From Streptomyces violascens (lineage in GTDB: Bacteria > Actinomycetota > Actinomycetes > Streptomycetales > Streptomycetaceae): DNA of 64,000 nt. Below, one piece after another: positions 46,110 through 55,993 of the stretch. Position numbers and translations under genes: made by a program. The notes under the pieces were generated by a model that worked only from the letters and a program-made list of their open reading frames with translations, did no database searches and had not been told where the DNA came from. Every line of letters begins with the position of its first letter. Within the stretch, counting starts at the first letter, position 1. The DNA lies in contig NZ_BMUA01000021.1 of the NCBI RefSeq assembly GCF_014649955.1, forward strand, positions 1 to 64,000. Reading direction: 5' to 3'.

Positions 46110-46443
46110 GGCTGCGCACGATCACGAACGGCATCGCCGTGGAAGGCCGCTGCGTACGCCGCTACTCAAGCCAAGGCAGCGAGGGAAACACCTACTGGCA
46201 TCACGTCCACGGCTTCACCACCCTCGAAGGCCAGTACCTCGTATTCGAAGAGGACGCCATGCTGCTCGCGCAGGGTGACACCGTCACCGTCCGGTACCGG
46301 CCCGACAACCCAGCCCGGACAGCGCCATCATGGGGCGCGGGGGAAGCTGGTCACCGTTGTTCGGCAGCCTCTTCGGCATCCTGATCAACGGCATGTTCAC
46401 ACTGCTGGGCGTGCTGTTCGTCTTCCTGAGCTTCGATCAGTAG
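46110..46443 (+). pseudogene. DUF3592-like membrane protein, frameshifted
   Basis: The first frame reads GIAVEGRCVRRYSSQ, HGFTTLEGQYLVFEED and QGDTVTVRYRPDNPARTA, like the soluble domain of DUF3592 proteins. After a frameshift near 46320 another frame reads IMGRGGSWSPLFGSLFGILI and FTLLGVLFVFLSFDQ, a membrane helix, then TAG. The two belong together. Confidence 0.6.
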
Positions 46444-47190
46444 AAGTACTCCGGGCCGACCTCACCTCACGGACCGTACCGGTGCCCGCCGACTCCTCCC
46501 AGGCCCGGGAGTTGATCCGGCGGAGACGCTCAGCACCTGGCTCGGCGACCATCCCGGGGTGGAGGTCGTATGCCGGGACGGCTCACCGGCCCCGACAGGG
46601 CATCACCGCCGGCGCACCGGACGCGCTACAGGTCAGCGACCGCTTTCATTTGTGGCAGGGGCTGTCCAGGCGGGTGCAGGAGATCGCCACCACCCACCGG
46701 GGCTGCCTGCCCGCCGCGACCCCCGATCCCCAACCTGTCACCCCTGAGCCTGCGGAGGCCAGGGACCCGGAGGCGACCGGTACTCCCGCCAGACGGCACG
46801 ACGCGACTGTTCGAAGCGGTGCACGCGGTGACCGACACCGCCTCCGGCCGCAGCTACCACGCCATCGGCCGCGAGCTCGGACTGAACCGACGCACCCTGC
46901 GCGAGTACGCCCACGCCGCCACCGGGCGGGAGAGCATCCGGCGCCGCTACCCACGCAGGCCTTCACCGCTCGACCCGTATCTCGGCCACCTGCGCAGGCG
47001 CTGGGACGAGGGCGAGCACAACGCTTTCATCCTTCACCAGGAGATCTGCCAAGGGCTACCGGGGCCACTACCAGCAGGTGAACCCTGCCGTTCAACCCCT
47101 GCGTCGTGGCCTCCCCTTGGACGCCCCCGATCGGCTGCGCGATGGACTGGATCGCCTTTCTGCGGGCCGAGACCCTCATCGCTCTCTGCC
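46444..47190 (+). pseudogene. Second ISL3-family transposase relic
   Basis: Readable pieces: PADSSQARELIRRR, LQVSDRFHLWQGLSRRVQEI (the Asp-x-x-His-Leu block), then in another frame LFEAVHAVTDTASGRSYHAI, LGLNRRTLREYAHAATGRES and DPYLGHLRRRWDEGEHNA. At least one frameshift and a missing 5' third. It is independent of the ISL3 relic at 5762. Confidence 0.7.
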
Positions 47191-47282
47191 TGATCGCCGT
47201 GGTCGTCACCCGTGTCAGCGCCGCCCTCCACCTGGACGACATCCACACGGCGTGACGTCTTCCAGCACGGGGTTCACGGCAT

Positions 47283-48899
47283 TCAGGGCCCGGTCTCGAA
47301 TGCGGGTGGTTCGAGGCCCTTGAGGCAGCCGGTGTTCGGCGCTGTCGGAGTGTCGAAGAACGAGATGGTGATCTCTTGTCCGCACTTCGACGTCGCGAAC
47401 ACCACGTGGGGCTCGTAGGGGACCGTGACGACGGTTGCGCGGCTCAGCGTGCGGGCGACGTACGGCCCGTTGTCCGCGCCGGTCTGGGCGTCCCAGCCGC
47501 CCGACAGGGCGAGCGTGGGGATGTCGCTGCGCGTGACGTCACGGATCGAGCGAGGTGCAGCGGGGACGTTCCAGGCCTCGCAGTCCGGGCGGAGGAAGGT
47601 GAGCTGCGGAGCCTGGGCCAGTACCGAGCGCGGGAACGACGGGTAGGTGTCCTCCCCGCCCTTGAGCGCTTGGGCCTCGGTCTCGTACGGCGTCCACTCA
47701 CTGCAGAAGACGCCGTAGGCGAGACCGTGGGAGGCACTCCCGATGGCCTGGGGGGCGAGCCTCCAGCCCGCCCACTGCTGGGCGATCCGCTGCGGTTTGC
47801 CGTGGGCCAGGTCGTCGAGGGAGCGGGGTACCCCAGGTGCGGCGTGGGTGGCGGTGGCCATCCAGGTCACCAAGGCTCCGCCGTCCAGCACGACCTTCAC
47901 CGGCTTCGGTTGGCCCTGGACCGTGACGGTGGTGGTGACCGGTTTGGCTTCGAGGTCACGGACCAGGCGTTCGAAGGTGGCCTTCAGGTTGGGATAGCGG
48001 CGGTTGCACACCGGCCGCTCCGCGCAGGCCTTGAACAGACTGTCGGCACCCTCCCGGAAGCTGCTCCAGGCCGTGGCCGAGCCTGCCTTGGAGGGCGGCA
48101 GGATGCCGTCGATCCCGACCGACCGGAGTCCTTCCGGGTGCAGGCGCATGTACGTGAGCGCCAGGTGGGTTCCGTAGGAGATGCCGAAGAGGTTCCACTC
48201 CTTGAGGCCCAGCGCGGTGCGCAGGTCCGCGTAGTCGGCGGCGCTCTCGGTGTCGTTGTAGGCGCTGAGGTCGGCCCCGGTGCCCGCCAGCTTGTCACGG
48301 CAGACCCGCGTCGCATCGACGTGCGCGCGCCCGGTGGACGGCGCGTCGTAGACGAGGCCGATCACGCGCGCGTTGAACTCGTCGACGTTGGGGCAGGTGA
48401 GCGCCGGATCGGCCGAGTACGTCCCGCGCTGGGACATGAAGATCACGTCGCGGTCGCGGTTCAGGCCGCCGTCGATCGCCATCTTCGCCTCGCCGACCGC
48501 GTCGTCGCCGGGTCCGCCGGCGAGCCACACGATCGGGTCGGGTTTCGGTTTCTCGGCCGCGGCTGCCACGATCGCGACACCGAGCTTGATCCTTCGGCTG
48601 TCGGGCTTGGCACGGTTCTCGGGTACGGCGAGTGTTCCGCAGCGCGCTCCCTTGAGCACGGCAATCGGTTCCGGCGTCTTCGGGCAGGGACCGGGCTCGA
48701 AGCGGGCGTCGCCCACCGTCCGGGCGACCGTGCCGGTCGCCGCTCCGGTGCTGGGCCCGCTGCTCGCGTCGGTACCGTGCTGCGCGTGGGAGGGCGTCGC
48801 GAGCAGGCCCGTGATGAGGACCCCGGTGGCCACCGCGGCCGACCTGGCGTGGAGCCGTCGCCCGATGCCGTGACGACGCGTCGCGTGGTTGAGAGCCAT
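47283..48899 (-). CDS. Secreted alpha/beta-hydrolase with TAP-like C-terminal domain
   Basis: A 538-aa exported protein with a signal peptide (ARSAAVATGVLITGLLA, cleavage near SHAQ). Catalytic Ser in FGISYGTHLALT, late Asp in SGGWDAQTG and His in VPYEPHVVF. Cysteine pairs are conserved with its neighbour. The family includes Streptomyces tripeptidyl aminopeptidases and related hydrolases; the substrate, peptide or ester, is not certain. It is the second gene of a two-gene unit with a 12-base gap. GGGAGGAC lies before the ATG. Confidence 0.87.
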   Translation of the reverse strand: MALNHATRRHGIGRRLHARSAAVATGVLITGLLATPSHAQHGTDASSGPSTGAATGTVARTVGDARFEPGPCPKTPEPIAVLKGARCGTLAVPENRAKPDSRRIKLGVAIVAAAAEKPKPDPIVWLAGGPGDDAVGEAKMAIDGGLNRDRDVIFMSQRGTYSADPALTCPNVDEFNARVIGLVYDAPSTGRAHVDATRVCRDKLAGTGADLSAYNDTESAADYADLRTALGLKEWNLFGISYGTHLALTYMRLHPEGLRSVGIDGILPPSKAGSATAWSSFREGADSLFKACAERPVCNRRYPNLKATFERLVRDLEAKPVTTTVTVQGQPKPVKVVLDGGALVTWMATATHAAPGVPRSLDDLAHGKPQRIAQQWAGWRLAPQAIGSASHGLAYGVFCSEWTPYETEAQALKGGEDTYPSFPRSVLAQAPQLTFLRPDCEAWNVPAAPRSIRDVTRSDIPTLALSGGWDAQTGADNGPYVARTLSRATVVTVPYEPHVVFATSKCGQEITISFFDTPTAPNTGCLKGLEPPAFETGP

Positions 48900-48911
48900 C
48901 TGTCCTCCCAG

Positions 48912-50453
48912 TCACTTCGGGACGATCGTGAACGCTTTCGGTGTCACGCCGGCCGCGCAGCCGGTGTCGGGCGCGGTCGGGCGCGAGAAGAACGAGGCCA
49001 GGATCTGCTGCGCGCAGGGCGACTGCGGGACCACCCAGTGCCCGATTCCTGGGATCACCACGGAGGTCGAGCGAGACAGCGTACGAGCCGCGTCCTCGGA
49101 CAGGCTCGCCCCGGTCTTCGTGTCGAACGTGCCGTGGATGACGAGCGCCGGTACCGCGCTGGTGGTGGCCACCCGCTGTGCGGCGGTGCGGTCCGGAACG
49201 TTCCAGATGCGGCACACGTCGTACTGGAACGGAAGTTGCGGTGCCTGGGCCAGGACCGTGTCGGGCCATCCGGGGAAAGCCTTGCGCCCCGCGTTCAGCA
49301 GGTCGGACGGCGAAGAACCCGGCACCCACTCGCTGCACGCCACCGACTCCGACAGGCCGTGAGCGGTCATGCCGACGTTCTGTACCGAATCGGCCGCGCG
49401 GGCCTGCGCCACACGCTCCGGACGGCCCCGGCTGAGCTCGTCGAGCGCCGCCGGAAGGTCGGCAGGCTTGACGGCGTTGGCGACCAGCAGGTTTAGCAGT
49501 GCGCCCCCGTCGATGTCGACCTTCACCGGGTCTCCCCCGTGCGGCGGCTTGGCTTTGAGCACCAGCGGATTCGCCTCCAGCCTGCGCACCTGCTCGTTCA
49601 GCGTGCGGGGAAGGTCCGGGTAGCGGCTCTTGCACCGGGGCTCGGCCGCGCACACGTCGAGGATGCCGTCGATCCCCTGCCGGGCGCTCCTCCAGGTCAC
49701 CGGCAGGATGGTTTCCTTCGGCGGTGTGATCGAGTCGATCGCCACCGCGCGAATGCCCTGGGGGTGCTCGCGCAAGTACGTGAGGGCGAGGTTGGTGCCG
49801 TAGGAGTAGCCGTAGACGTTCCACTGCTTGAGGCCCAGTGCAGTACGCAGGTCGGCGAAGTCCGCGGCGTTCTCAGTGGTGTTGTACGCGCCCAGGTCGA
49901 TTCCCTCGGCCGCGAGGCGGTCGCGGCACTTCTTCACCGCGTCCAGCAGGGGCCGTTCCGACGCCTTTGCGTCGTAGCGGAGGCCCACCGCCTGCGCGTT
50001 GTACCGGTCGATCTCCGGGCAGGCGAGGTTTGGCTGCGCGTAGAGGTTTCCGCGCTGGGCCATGATGATCATTGCGCGGTTCTTGTTCAGGCCGGAGGCG
50101 ACCAGGAACGGAATGTCGTCGAACGTGTCGGCTCCGGGGCCGCCCGCCATGAACACCACGGGGTCCTCGCCGGCCTTTGGCACCGTGGCGGGAATGACCG
50201 CCACAGGCAGCATGATGGTCCGGCCGCCGGGGCGGGCGCGGTTCTCGGGGACCTCCAGCGAACCGCACTTCGCACCGCTCAGCGCCTCGATCGGCTTGGG
50301 CGGCTTCGGACAGGAACCGGGTATGAACCGCGACGAAGCGGTCGGACTGGGGACGCGTGGTGACGCGGCACTGCTCGGTGTCGCGCCGCCGAGCGCTGCC
50401 AGGCAGACCAGGGTGACCGCCGCAGCCGCCGCGTTCAGGGTGTGCTTGGCCAT
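48912..50453 (-). CDS. Secreted alpha/beta-hydrolase with TAP-like domain, tandem paralogue
   Basis: A 513-aa exported protein, paralogue of the gene 12 bases downstream. Signal peptide AAAAAVTLVCLAALGG with cleavage near SSAAS. Catalytic Ser in VYGYSYGTNLALT, Asp in HGTFDTKTG, His in GIGHWVVPQ. Start 50453 (MAKHTLN) fits the signal peptide and has AGAGGAA upstream; the frame stays open 450 bases further, through a Leu-Pro tract made by an upstream hexanucleotide repeat, which looks fortuitous. The pair probably came from tandem duplication followed by divergence. Confidence 0.87.
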   Translation of the reverse strand: MAKHTLNAAAAAVTLVCLAALGGATPSSAASPRVPSPTASSRFIPGSCPKPPKPIEALSGAKCGSLEVPENRARPGGRTIMLPVAVIPATVPKAGEDPVVFMAGGPGADTFDDIPFLVASGLNKNRAMIIMAQRGNLYAQPNLACPEIDRYNAQAVGLRYDAKASERPLLDAVKKCRDRLAAEGIDLGAYNTTENAADFADLRTALGLKQWNVYGYSYGTNLALTYLREHPQGIRAVAIDSITPPKETILPVTWRSARQGIDGILDVCAAEPRCKSRYPDLPRTLNEQVRRLEANPLVLKAKPPHGGDPVKVDIDGGALLNLLVANAVKPADLPAALDELSRGRPERVAQARAADSVQNVGMTAHGLSESVACSEWVPGSSPSDLLNAGRKAFPGWPDTVLAQAPQLPFQYDVCRIWNVPDRTAAQRVATTSAVPALVIHGTFDTKTGASLSEDAARTLSRSTSVVIPGIGHWVVPQSPCAQQILASFFSRPTAPDTGCAAGVTPKAFTIVPK

Positions 50454-51189
<736 letters not shown>

Positions 51190-51640
51190 GTTCAGGGCGC
51201 CGCCTGTCTGGTCCCGCTGTCCGCCCAGCCAGTCAGCCGGATCGTCGCATGACGGCCGACGATGTCCTCCGCGACGGCTCGCACGTCGCACCCCGGCTCG
51301 GCGACCTGCCCACCCCGGTGCCCGAGCCGGTCGCCGACCTCCTGCTCGACTGCCTCCAGACCCTGCCCGCCAACACCCCCGCCATCACCAGAACTCGCCC
51401 TGGCTCATCCCCGGCCGCCGGGCGAGCCAGCCCATGAACCCCGCCCACCCTGTGCGACGCACTTCGCGAACTCGGCATCGCTGTCGAGAAAGGCCGCACC
51501 TCCGCCATCCGCCAGCTCGTCCTCCAGGCACCGGCCCCCGTCATCGCCCAAGCACTCAGCTACCACGACAAGAGCACCACCCGCATCGCACCGAAGCCGG
51601 AGCCCCTGGAAAAACTACGCGCCCGGCAGCCACAACCGAT
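51190..51640 (+). pseudogene. Tyrosine recombinase/integrase C-terminal relic
   Basis: Readable pieces: MTADDVLRDGSHVAPRLGDL and PEPVADLLLDCLQTL, then after a frameshift LRELGIAVEKGRTSAIRQLV, APAPVIAQALSYHDKSTTRI. The R..H..R region typical for tyrosine recombinases is partly visible (ARTxAIRQLVLQAPAPVIAxALxxH is common in actinomycete integrases). It lacks a clear Tyr nucleophile and is broken. Confidence 0.6.
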
Positions 51641-51683
51641 GAAACGATCCGTGCAGAACCTCACCGGAGGAGACAACAGCCCG

Positions 51684-52193
51684 ATGTCCGCCAAACGCTC
51701 GCTCACGCGCGCACTCTCCAGATTCGCGCAGCCCTTTGGAAGCCGCGATGGCCAGAGGCCACGCCCGCTTGTCCTCTTGCTTCTGGAAGGCACCACACCC
51801 GAAACAGTGCGGACAGTGGTGGAAGAGGTGATCCGGGAGGTGACACCTGACGCGGCTTCGACGGACATTGATCTCATCTCCGACCTCCCCTGGCCTTCGG
51901 ATGCCCGGGCCGCTCTCACCGCCATAGCCAGCGCGACGGGAGCTCGGGAAGGGGAAACCGCCGTCGTCCTGGACCTGACGGACGAACGGCAACGCGAATG
52001 GTTCATCACCCTGGTGCCGCACACCATCTCCGCGGAGATCTGGGGGCCGACGAGATCAGGAGTCTCCTTCTCCGCAAGCGACACCGGATCGGCGATCAGT
52101 TGGCAGTTGCCCGCCGAGCGGTGGGAGAGGGTCCGTGCACGTCTGCGGCACCGAGGCATCGACCCCGACACCGCAGTACAAAGTGCCACCTGA
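51684..52193 (+). CDS. Conserved-type hypothetical cytoplasmic protein
   Basis: A 169-aa protein. A basic N-terminal tail (MSAKRSLTRALSRFAQP) is followed by a beta-alpha pattern (RPLVLLLLEGTTPETVR, DLISDLPWPSDARAALT, AVVLDLTDERQREWFITL, AEIWGPTRSGVSFSAS). No family is recognised. GGAGGAG lies 11 bases before the ATG chosen; a more upstream ATG (51639) is possible. It follows the integrase relic directly and may have moved with it. Confidence 0.65.
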   Translation: MSAKRSLTRALSRFAQPFGSRDGQRPRPLVLLLLEGTTPETVRTVVEEVIREVTPDAASTDIDLISDLPWPSDARAALTAIASATGAREGETAVVLDLTDERQREWFITLVPHTISAEIWGPTRSGVSFSASDTGSAISWQLPAERWERVRARLRHRGIDPDTAVQSAT

Positions 52194-52534
52194 GGCCGCC
52201 CCTGACAGATACCCACGGTAATCGGAGGCAGCGCCAGCATTCGATTACAGGTCTCTTGATCACCGACTCGTACCAGTACCAAGCCCGCCCGGGGCGGCAT
52301 CAGTTGTACTCCCGCCTGCCCCCTCGCACCGCGGGAGGGGTGCCGGGGATGCTCATAGGGCACCCCGGGATCACCACCTGATCGACAGACCCGCCGGTAC
52401 TTCTACAACAGAAACAGCCCAGCCTGCCCCGTCCCCTGCCTGCACCCCAACCTCCTACGGCTATCGCGTAGAAGACACCTCATGCAGTTCGACCGTGTCC
52501 TATGTGGTGAGGCAGATGTTGACTCAACATAGGG
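52194..52534. other. Intergenic, no gene seen
   Basis: About 340 bases with lower GC toward 52500. No coding frame is supported. Confidence 0.35.
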
Positions 52535-52680
52535 CGAGGTGAGTTGAGTTGGATTGTTCCCGATGGCTTGTGGGGGATCTCCAGGCCGTTGATTCCGCAG
52601 GAACGAGTGCGGCCGCAGTATGGCAGAACGGCGAACACGCCTGATGAAGCGGTGTTCGCGGCGATCCGGCCCAGGCCGCT
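52535..52680 (+). pseudogene. IS5-type transposase N-terminal fragment
   Basis: The reading LSWIVPDGLWGISRPLIPQE then VRPQ and TANTPDEAVFAAI matches the N-terminus of IS5-family transposases of actinomycetes. The rest is replaced by a different transposase fragment, so an insertion or deletion joined the two. Confidence 0.65.
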
Positions 52681-52890
52681 GTGGTGGCGACGATTACCCA
52701 ACGGCTGCGGCTGCTGTCGGCCGGAACGGTGGTGTGGGCCGCTGACGAGACTCATCTGCACCTGCTGCCCCACATCCGCTTCCAGCTGGAGCCTGCCCCG
52801 CACGCGGCCGAGTCCGGGGTGCCCCTGATCTGGCGGAGTGCCCATGTCCGGACACCCCGGCTGGTGACGCGAGGTATTCGTAGGGCTTGG
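52681..52890 (+). pseudogene. IS630-type transposase fragment
   Basis: The segment reads VVATITQRLRLLSAGTVVWA, DETHLHLLPHIR and HVRTPRLVTRG, fitting the catalytic D-E-T-H-L block of IS630 transposases. It directly joins the IS5 fragment at 52535, without its own start. Confidence 0.55.
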
Positions 52891-53131
52891 TCAGTTGGTG
52901 CGGGGCAGGGAATGTCGCGGTGACGGGTGGGGCAGGCGCCGGTTAATGCTGTCACCTGGCCGGGGGCGGAGGGACGGTCCGTACTTGCTGGACGGTCTTG
53001 CGGGGTTGCGCCTGTCCAGAAAGAGCACACGTGTCACGGCCGACAAATGCCTTCCCGTGCGGCCTCGCCGGCAGGACCCTGATGCACGCATCCACTCACG
53101 CACACGTCTCAGTGCTCAGCGAGGGAGGATC

Positions 53132-53539
53132 ATGAAGAACCGATATCGGCTCGTGATGCTGCTGACGGGCTTCGGGCTCGTGGTCGGCGGTGGACTTGTC
53201 ACCCAGTCGTCATCGGCAGGCGCAGCACAGCCACCCACCGTCAGACAGCCCACGCAGCCCACCCTGGTCAGCAAAAGATCCATCAGCACCACGCCACTGG
53301 CGCAGACCAACTGCTGGTCCGGGGTGAACGATGAACAACTCCTGACTTGGTACGGCGCCCCGGTCACCCCCTCACAGCCCGTCGCGGTCTCCGCCTCCGA
53401 GGGCCAAATGTACGCAGAAGGCGCCGGCGACGCCCACGTCTACGCCGAAGGCGTCACGGTACTGAACAGCGCGATCCAGGTCCGGGTCCACACCGGCTGG
53501 GGTGCCCCGCTCTCCATCTGCCTCCACTACGTCGGTTAG
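53132..53539 (+). CDS. Small secreted protein of unknown function
   Basis: A 135-aa protein with a Sec signal peptide (MKNRYRLVMLLTGFGLVVGG, cleavage near SAGAA). The mature part is rich in Val, Ala and Ser with two cysteines (NCWSG and SICLHY) and a repeating Ala/Glu/Gly stretch (YAEGAGDAHVYAEG). No domain is recognised. GAGGGAGG lies 5 bases before the ATG. It is followed 118 bases downstream by another small secreted protein on the same strand, so the two may be co-expressed. Confidence 0.75.
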   Translation: MKNRYRLVMLLTGFGLVVGGGLVTQSSSAGAAQPPTVRQPTQPTLVSKRSISTTPLAQTNCWSGVNDEQLLTWYGAPVTPSQPVAVSASEGQMYAEGAGDAHVYAEGVTVLNSAIQVRVHTGWGAPLSICLHYVG

Positions 53540-53657
53540 CGCGACAGGGTCTTGATGCATCGAGTGCACACAGGGCCCCGTCAATCCTCAACATTCGCTA
53601 TTCCTGGCCCGGTTGGGATCAGAACAACGTCGGCTCCAACCCGAAAGGAGTGAGTAC

Positions 53658-53984
53658 ATGACTGATCAGCAGCAGACCCGTCGCAAGGTCATGAAGGCGG
53701 CAGGAGGAGCGACCCTTGTCGCCGGTGCGGCACTACTGGGTACCCCCGCCGCCCGCGCCGCCGCCTCGCACAACCAGGCGCGGGCCGCAGCAGGTCTTCC
53801 CATTCCCGACCGCGTGACGGCCTACCAGGACAACTGGCGCTTCTGCAACTACTGCTTCAGCCTCTGGTGGAACGGCGCGCCCACCAACGGCGCGTGTGCC
53901 TCCAGAAACTCCCCCGATGGCCAGCACCACGGTCCGGGCAGCTGGAACTTCTTCCTCCCGGCCAACCCCGCCGAACACATCTGA
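53658..53984 (+). CDS. Small Tat-exported-type protein of unknown function
   Basis: A 108-aa protein. The N-terminus TRRKVMKAAGGATLVAGAAL has a twin-arginine signal with RRK and a hydrophobic run, cleaved near ARAAA. The mature part is about 75 residues with FCNYCFSLWW, NGACASRN and a DGQHHGPG stretch, possibly metal binding (Cys/His). No family is recognised. GAAAGGAG precedes the ATG. Confidence 0.75.
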   Translation: MTDQQQTRRKVMKAAGGATLVAGAALLGTPAARAAASHNQARAAAGLPIPDRVTAYQDNWRFCNYCFSLWWNGAPTNGACASRNSPDGQHHGPGSWNFFLPANPAEHI

Positions 53985-53999
53985 CAGGAAGGAGGGGAA

Positions 54000-54025
54000 G
54001 GAGGGGGCAGCACATTGCTCCCTCC
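54000..54025 (+). terminator. Terminator of the small secreted pair
   Basis: GGAGGGGGCA (54000-54009) pairs with TGCTCCCTCC (54016-54025) with one G-U pair, 6-base loop, 15 bases past the stop. The interval to 54230 shows no gene. Confidence 0.65.
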
Positions 54026-54229
54026 TCCCGAACGGCACCGACGGAGCCCGTCTCCACCCCCACGCCGGCCTCCAGCCCTGCGGCGGCCGCTCCGCCGACC
54101 TGCGCCGCCGCGGTCACCGCAGCCCAGGTTCTCCAAGCCGATACGCAGCGCAAGCCGGGACCGTGGCCGGACGAGATCATTCCCGTGACTGTCCCAGCCC
54201 GCTCCGGACCCAGAAGGTCGGCCGTGCCT

Positions 54230-54590
54230 TGAAAAGATCCGGGACCGTCGCCTCAAGGGCGACGGCGTGCACCAGGCCATGCTCGACATCGCCCGCCAAA
54301 GGCTCCTCACGTGGAGGTCGAGGAGAGCCGCGACGTAAGCGCGGTGATCTCGGCCTCGCGCTCGCCGGAGATGGTCGCACCAGGGGTGGGCACGTTCAAC
54401 TGGGAGGCGAGGACGGGCAGGTCGGTGAAGCTGATGTGGTCGGATCCTGTGACGGTCGGCCGGCGCTTCCGGTCGTCGAATGGCTGTGTACGCGGAGCCT
54501 CCATCGAGGGCTGCTTTCGCGCCTGCCTGGAACACACCGCCGCGCTCACGGCGCCACGCTGATCCGCCTCGCTGAAATCGCTGCTCAACG
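54230..54590 (-). pseudogene. Alpha/beta-hydrolase C-terminal fragment
   Basis: The minus strand reads HISFTDLPVLASQLNVPTPG and then, after a frameshift, RAYVAALLDLHVRSLW. This resembles the C-terminal end of PAF-acetylhydrolase/lipase-type alpha/beta hydrolases (catalytic His in HxSFTD, then RAYxxAFFDxHL). The rest is lost. Confidence 0.5.
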
Positions 54591-54789
54591 AGTGGATGGA
54601 TGCGCCTCGTGATGATCAGTCAGGTCACCTGCGGTCCGTCTGGCGTTGTCAGGGGCGTCGGCAGGCGTGTTGCCGTTCGAATGACTGGGGAACGCGCCCG
54701 GACAGTTGATGATGGTCCCGTCTACGGCAGGAGCCCTCCCTGCGGGTGGTGGCCGCCGGACCCCGTGCCGGACCCATGAGAGTGAGACC

Positions 54790-55944
54790 ATGAACCGCAG
54801 TGTGCGGCTGGAGAGTTTCGACCACGTGCCAGTGGGAAGCGGCGTCGCGATCGTCGCTCGTTCGTGGACACACCCTGAGCGCGGCCGAATTGACTGTCCG
54901 GCGCATCCGATGCTGGTCGCCGCCGCGGAACGCGCCGGGGTGGCGGTCCGGTCGGCGGACCTGGATGTTGGTCTTCCTGCCACGTCTCGGGCTCCGGGCA
55001 TGGGGCGGCTCTTCGCCTTGTCCTATCAGGCCCCGGAGAAGCACCACCTCGGCCTCGCGATCGCCGCGCATCCCACAGACAGCCGAGCGGCGGCCTGGGC
55101 ACGTGAGGAGATCACTCGGTGGCGCCCAGCCCTGCGCACCCGGCGGGTCCTGCTCCTCGGTCCGCTGGCTCGGGCAACAGCCGGCTCCCCTCGGCCGGCC
55201 TCTCCTGTGACAGCGGGAGTTCCGGCTCAACCCGGAGTTCCGGATGCGCTGTGGCGAGCCTGCGGCTGCCCGGTGCGGAACCGCTGCGATGCGGTGAAGG
55301 GCGCTGCGGCGGCTGTCCGCTCCTACCTGGCCAGCGGCGACGAGGTCCTGCTGGTGGGCGAGCCGGTATCACCCGCCGACGCTTGCGTCACTCCGACCGT
55401 GGGCCAGGACGGCGGTGTTCGAACGGTCCGTTCCCCGCAGGACGCCGCCTGTCTGCGCGTCCGGGACCAGAACCGGCTCGCTTTCGTCGTCGCCCCCGGC
55501 AGCGCCACTGACCAGATCGCCGGGATCCTCGGGGTGTTGCGCACGCGGTTTCCGCGTTTGCGGGGGCAGCACCCCGACGGGTGGTGCTACACGATGACCG
55601 ACCTTCTCGCCACGTCCCGGTCGGTGCTGGCGGAGAGCGACACGGTGCTGCTGGCCGGGGACGCTGAGACGCCGCACACTGCGGCGGTGCGCGCGAGCGG
55701 CTGCGGCACCCCGGCCCACCGCATCCGTGGACTCAATGACCTGTTCGTCCACCACATCGACGCGCCCACGATCGCGCTCACCGGCTCGCACACGGCGGTG
55801 GGCGAGTTGGTGCTGCGGGTCCTGTCCGGTCTTGGCCCGCTGAGCACCGTCGAGCGGACCACCCGCACGCGGGTGGGCGGCGAGTGCGTCGCGAGTGCCG
55901 TGGCCACTGGGAACAACGGGGCGGTTGGCCGGTCGGCCGACTGA
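54790..55944 (+). CDS. IspH-like protein with degenerate iron-sulfur motifs
   Basis: A 384-aa protein. The C-terminal two thirds follow the fold of IspH (4-hydroxy-3-methylbut-2-enyl diphosphate reductase): the DTVLLAG block, HPDGWCYTMTDLLA with Cys266 matching the third IspH cysteine (CYAT), and VLRVLSGLG at the end. Of the iron-sulfur cysteines, only this and the central cluster C158/C160/C166 are near their places; the first motif (GFCAGV) appears as GPLARAT and has no Cys. The SNS substrate motif is replaced. It is therefore probably not a classical reductase. The first 120 residues are an unrecognised extra domain. It is on the plus strand before the opposite-strand XRE regulator and the FAS-like operon. 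Confidence 0.6.
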   Translation: MNRSVRLESFDHVPVGSGVAIVARSWTHPERGRIDCPAHPMLVAAAERAGVAVRSADLDVGLPATSRAPGMGRLFALSYQAPEKHHLGLAIAAHPTDSRAAAWAREEITRWRPALRTRRVLLLGPLARATAGSPRPASPVTAGVPAQPGVPDALWRACGCPVRNRCDAVKGAAAAVRSYLASGDEVLLVGEPVSPADACVTPTVGQDGGVRTVRSPQDAACLRVRDQNRLAFVVAPGSATDQIAGILGVLRTRFPRLRGQHPDGWCYTMTDLLATSRSVLAESDTVLLAGDAETPHTAAVRASGCGTPAHRIRGLNDLFVHHIDAPTIALTGSHTAVGELVLRVLSGLGPLSTVERTTRTRVGGECVASAVATGNNGAVGRSAD

Positions 55945-55993
55945 AGGGGCGTGGACCTCCGTACATGCTGGTGGCAGCCGTGCGCCTGCCGCT

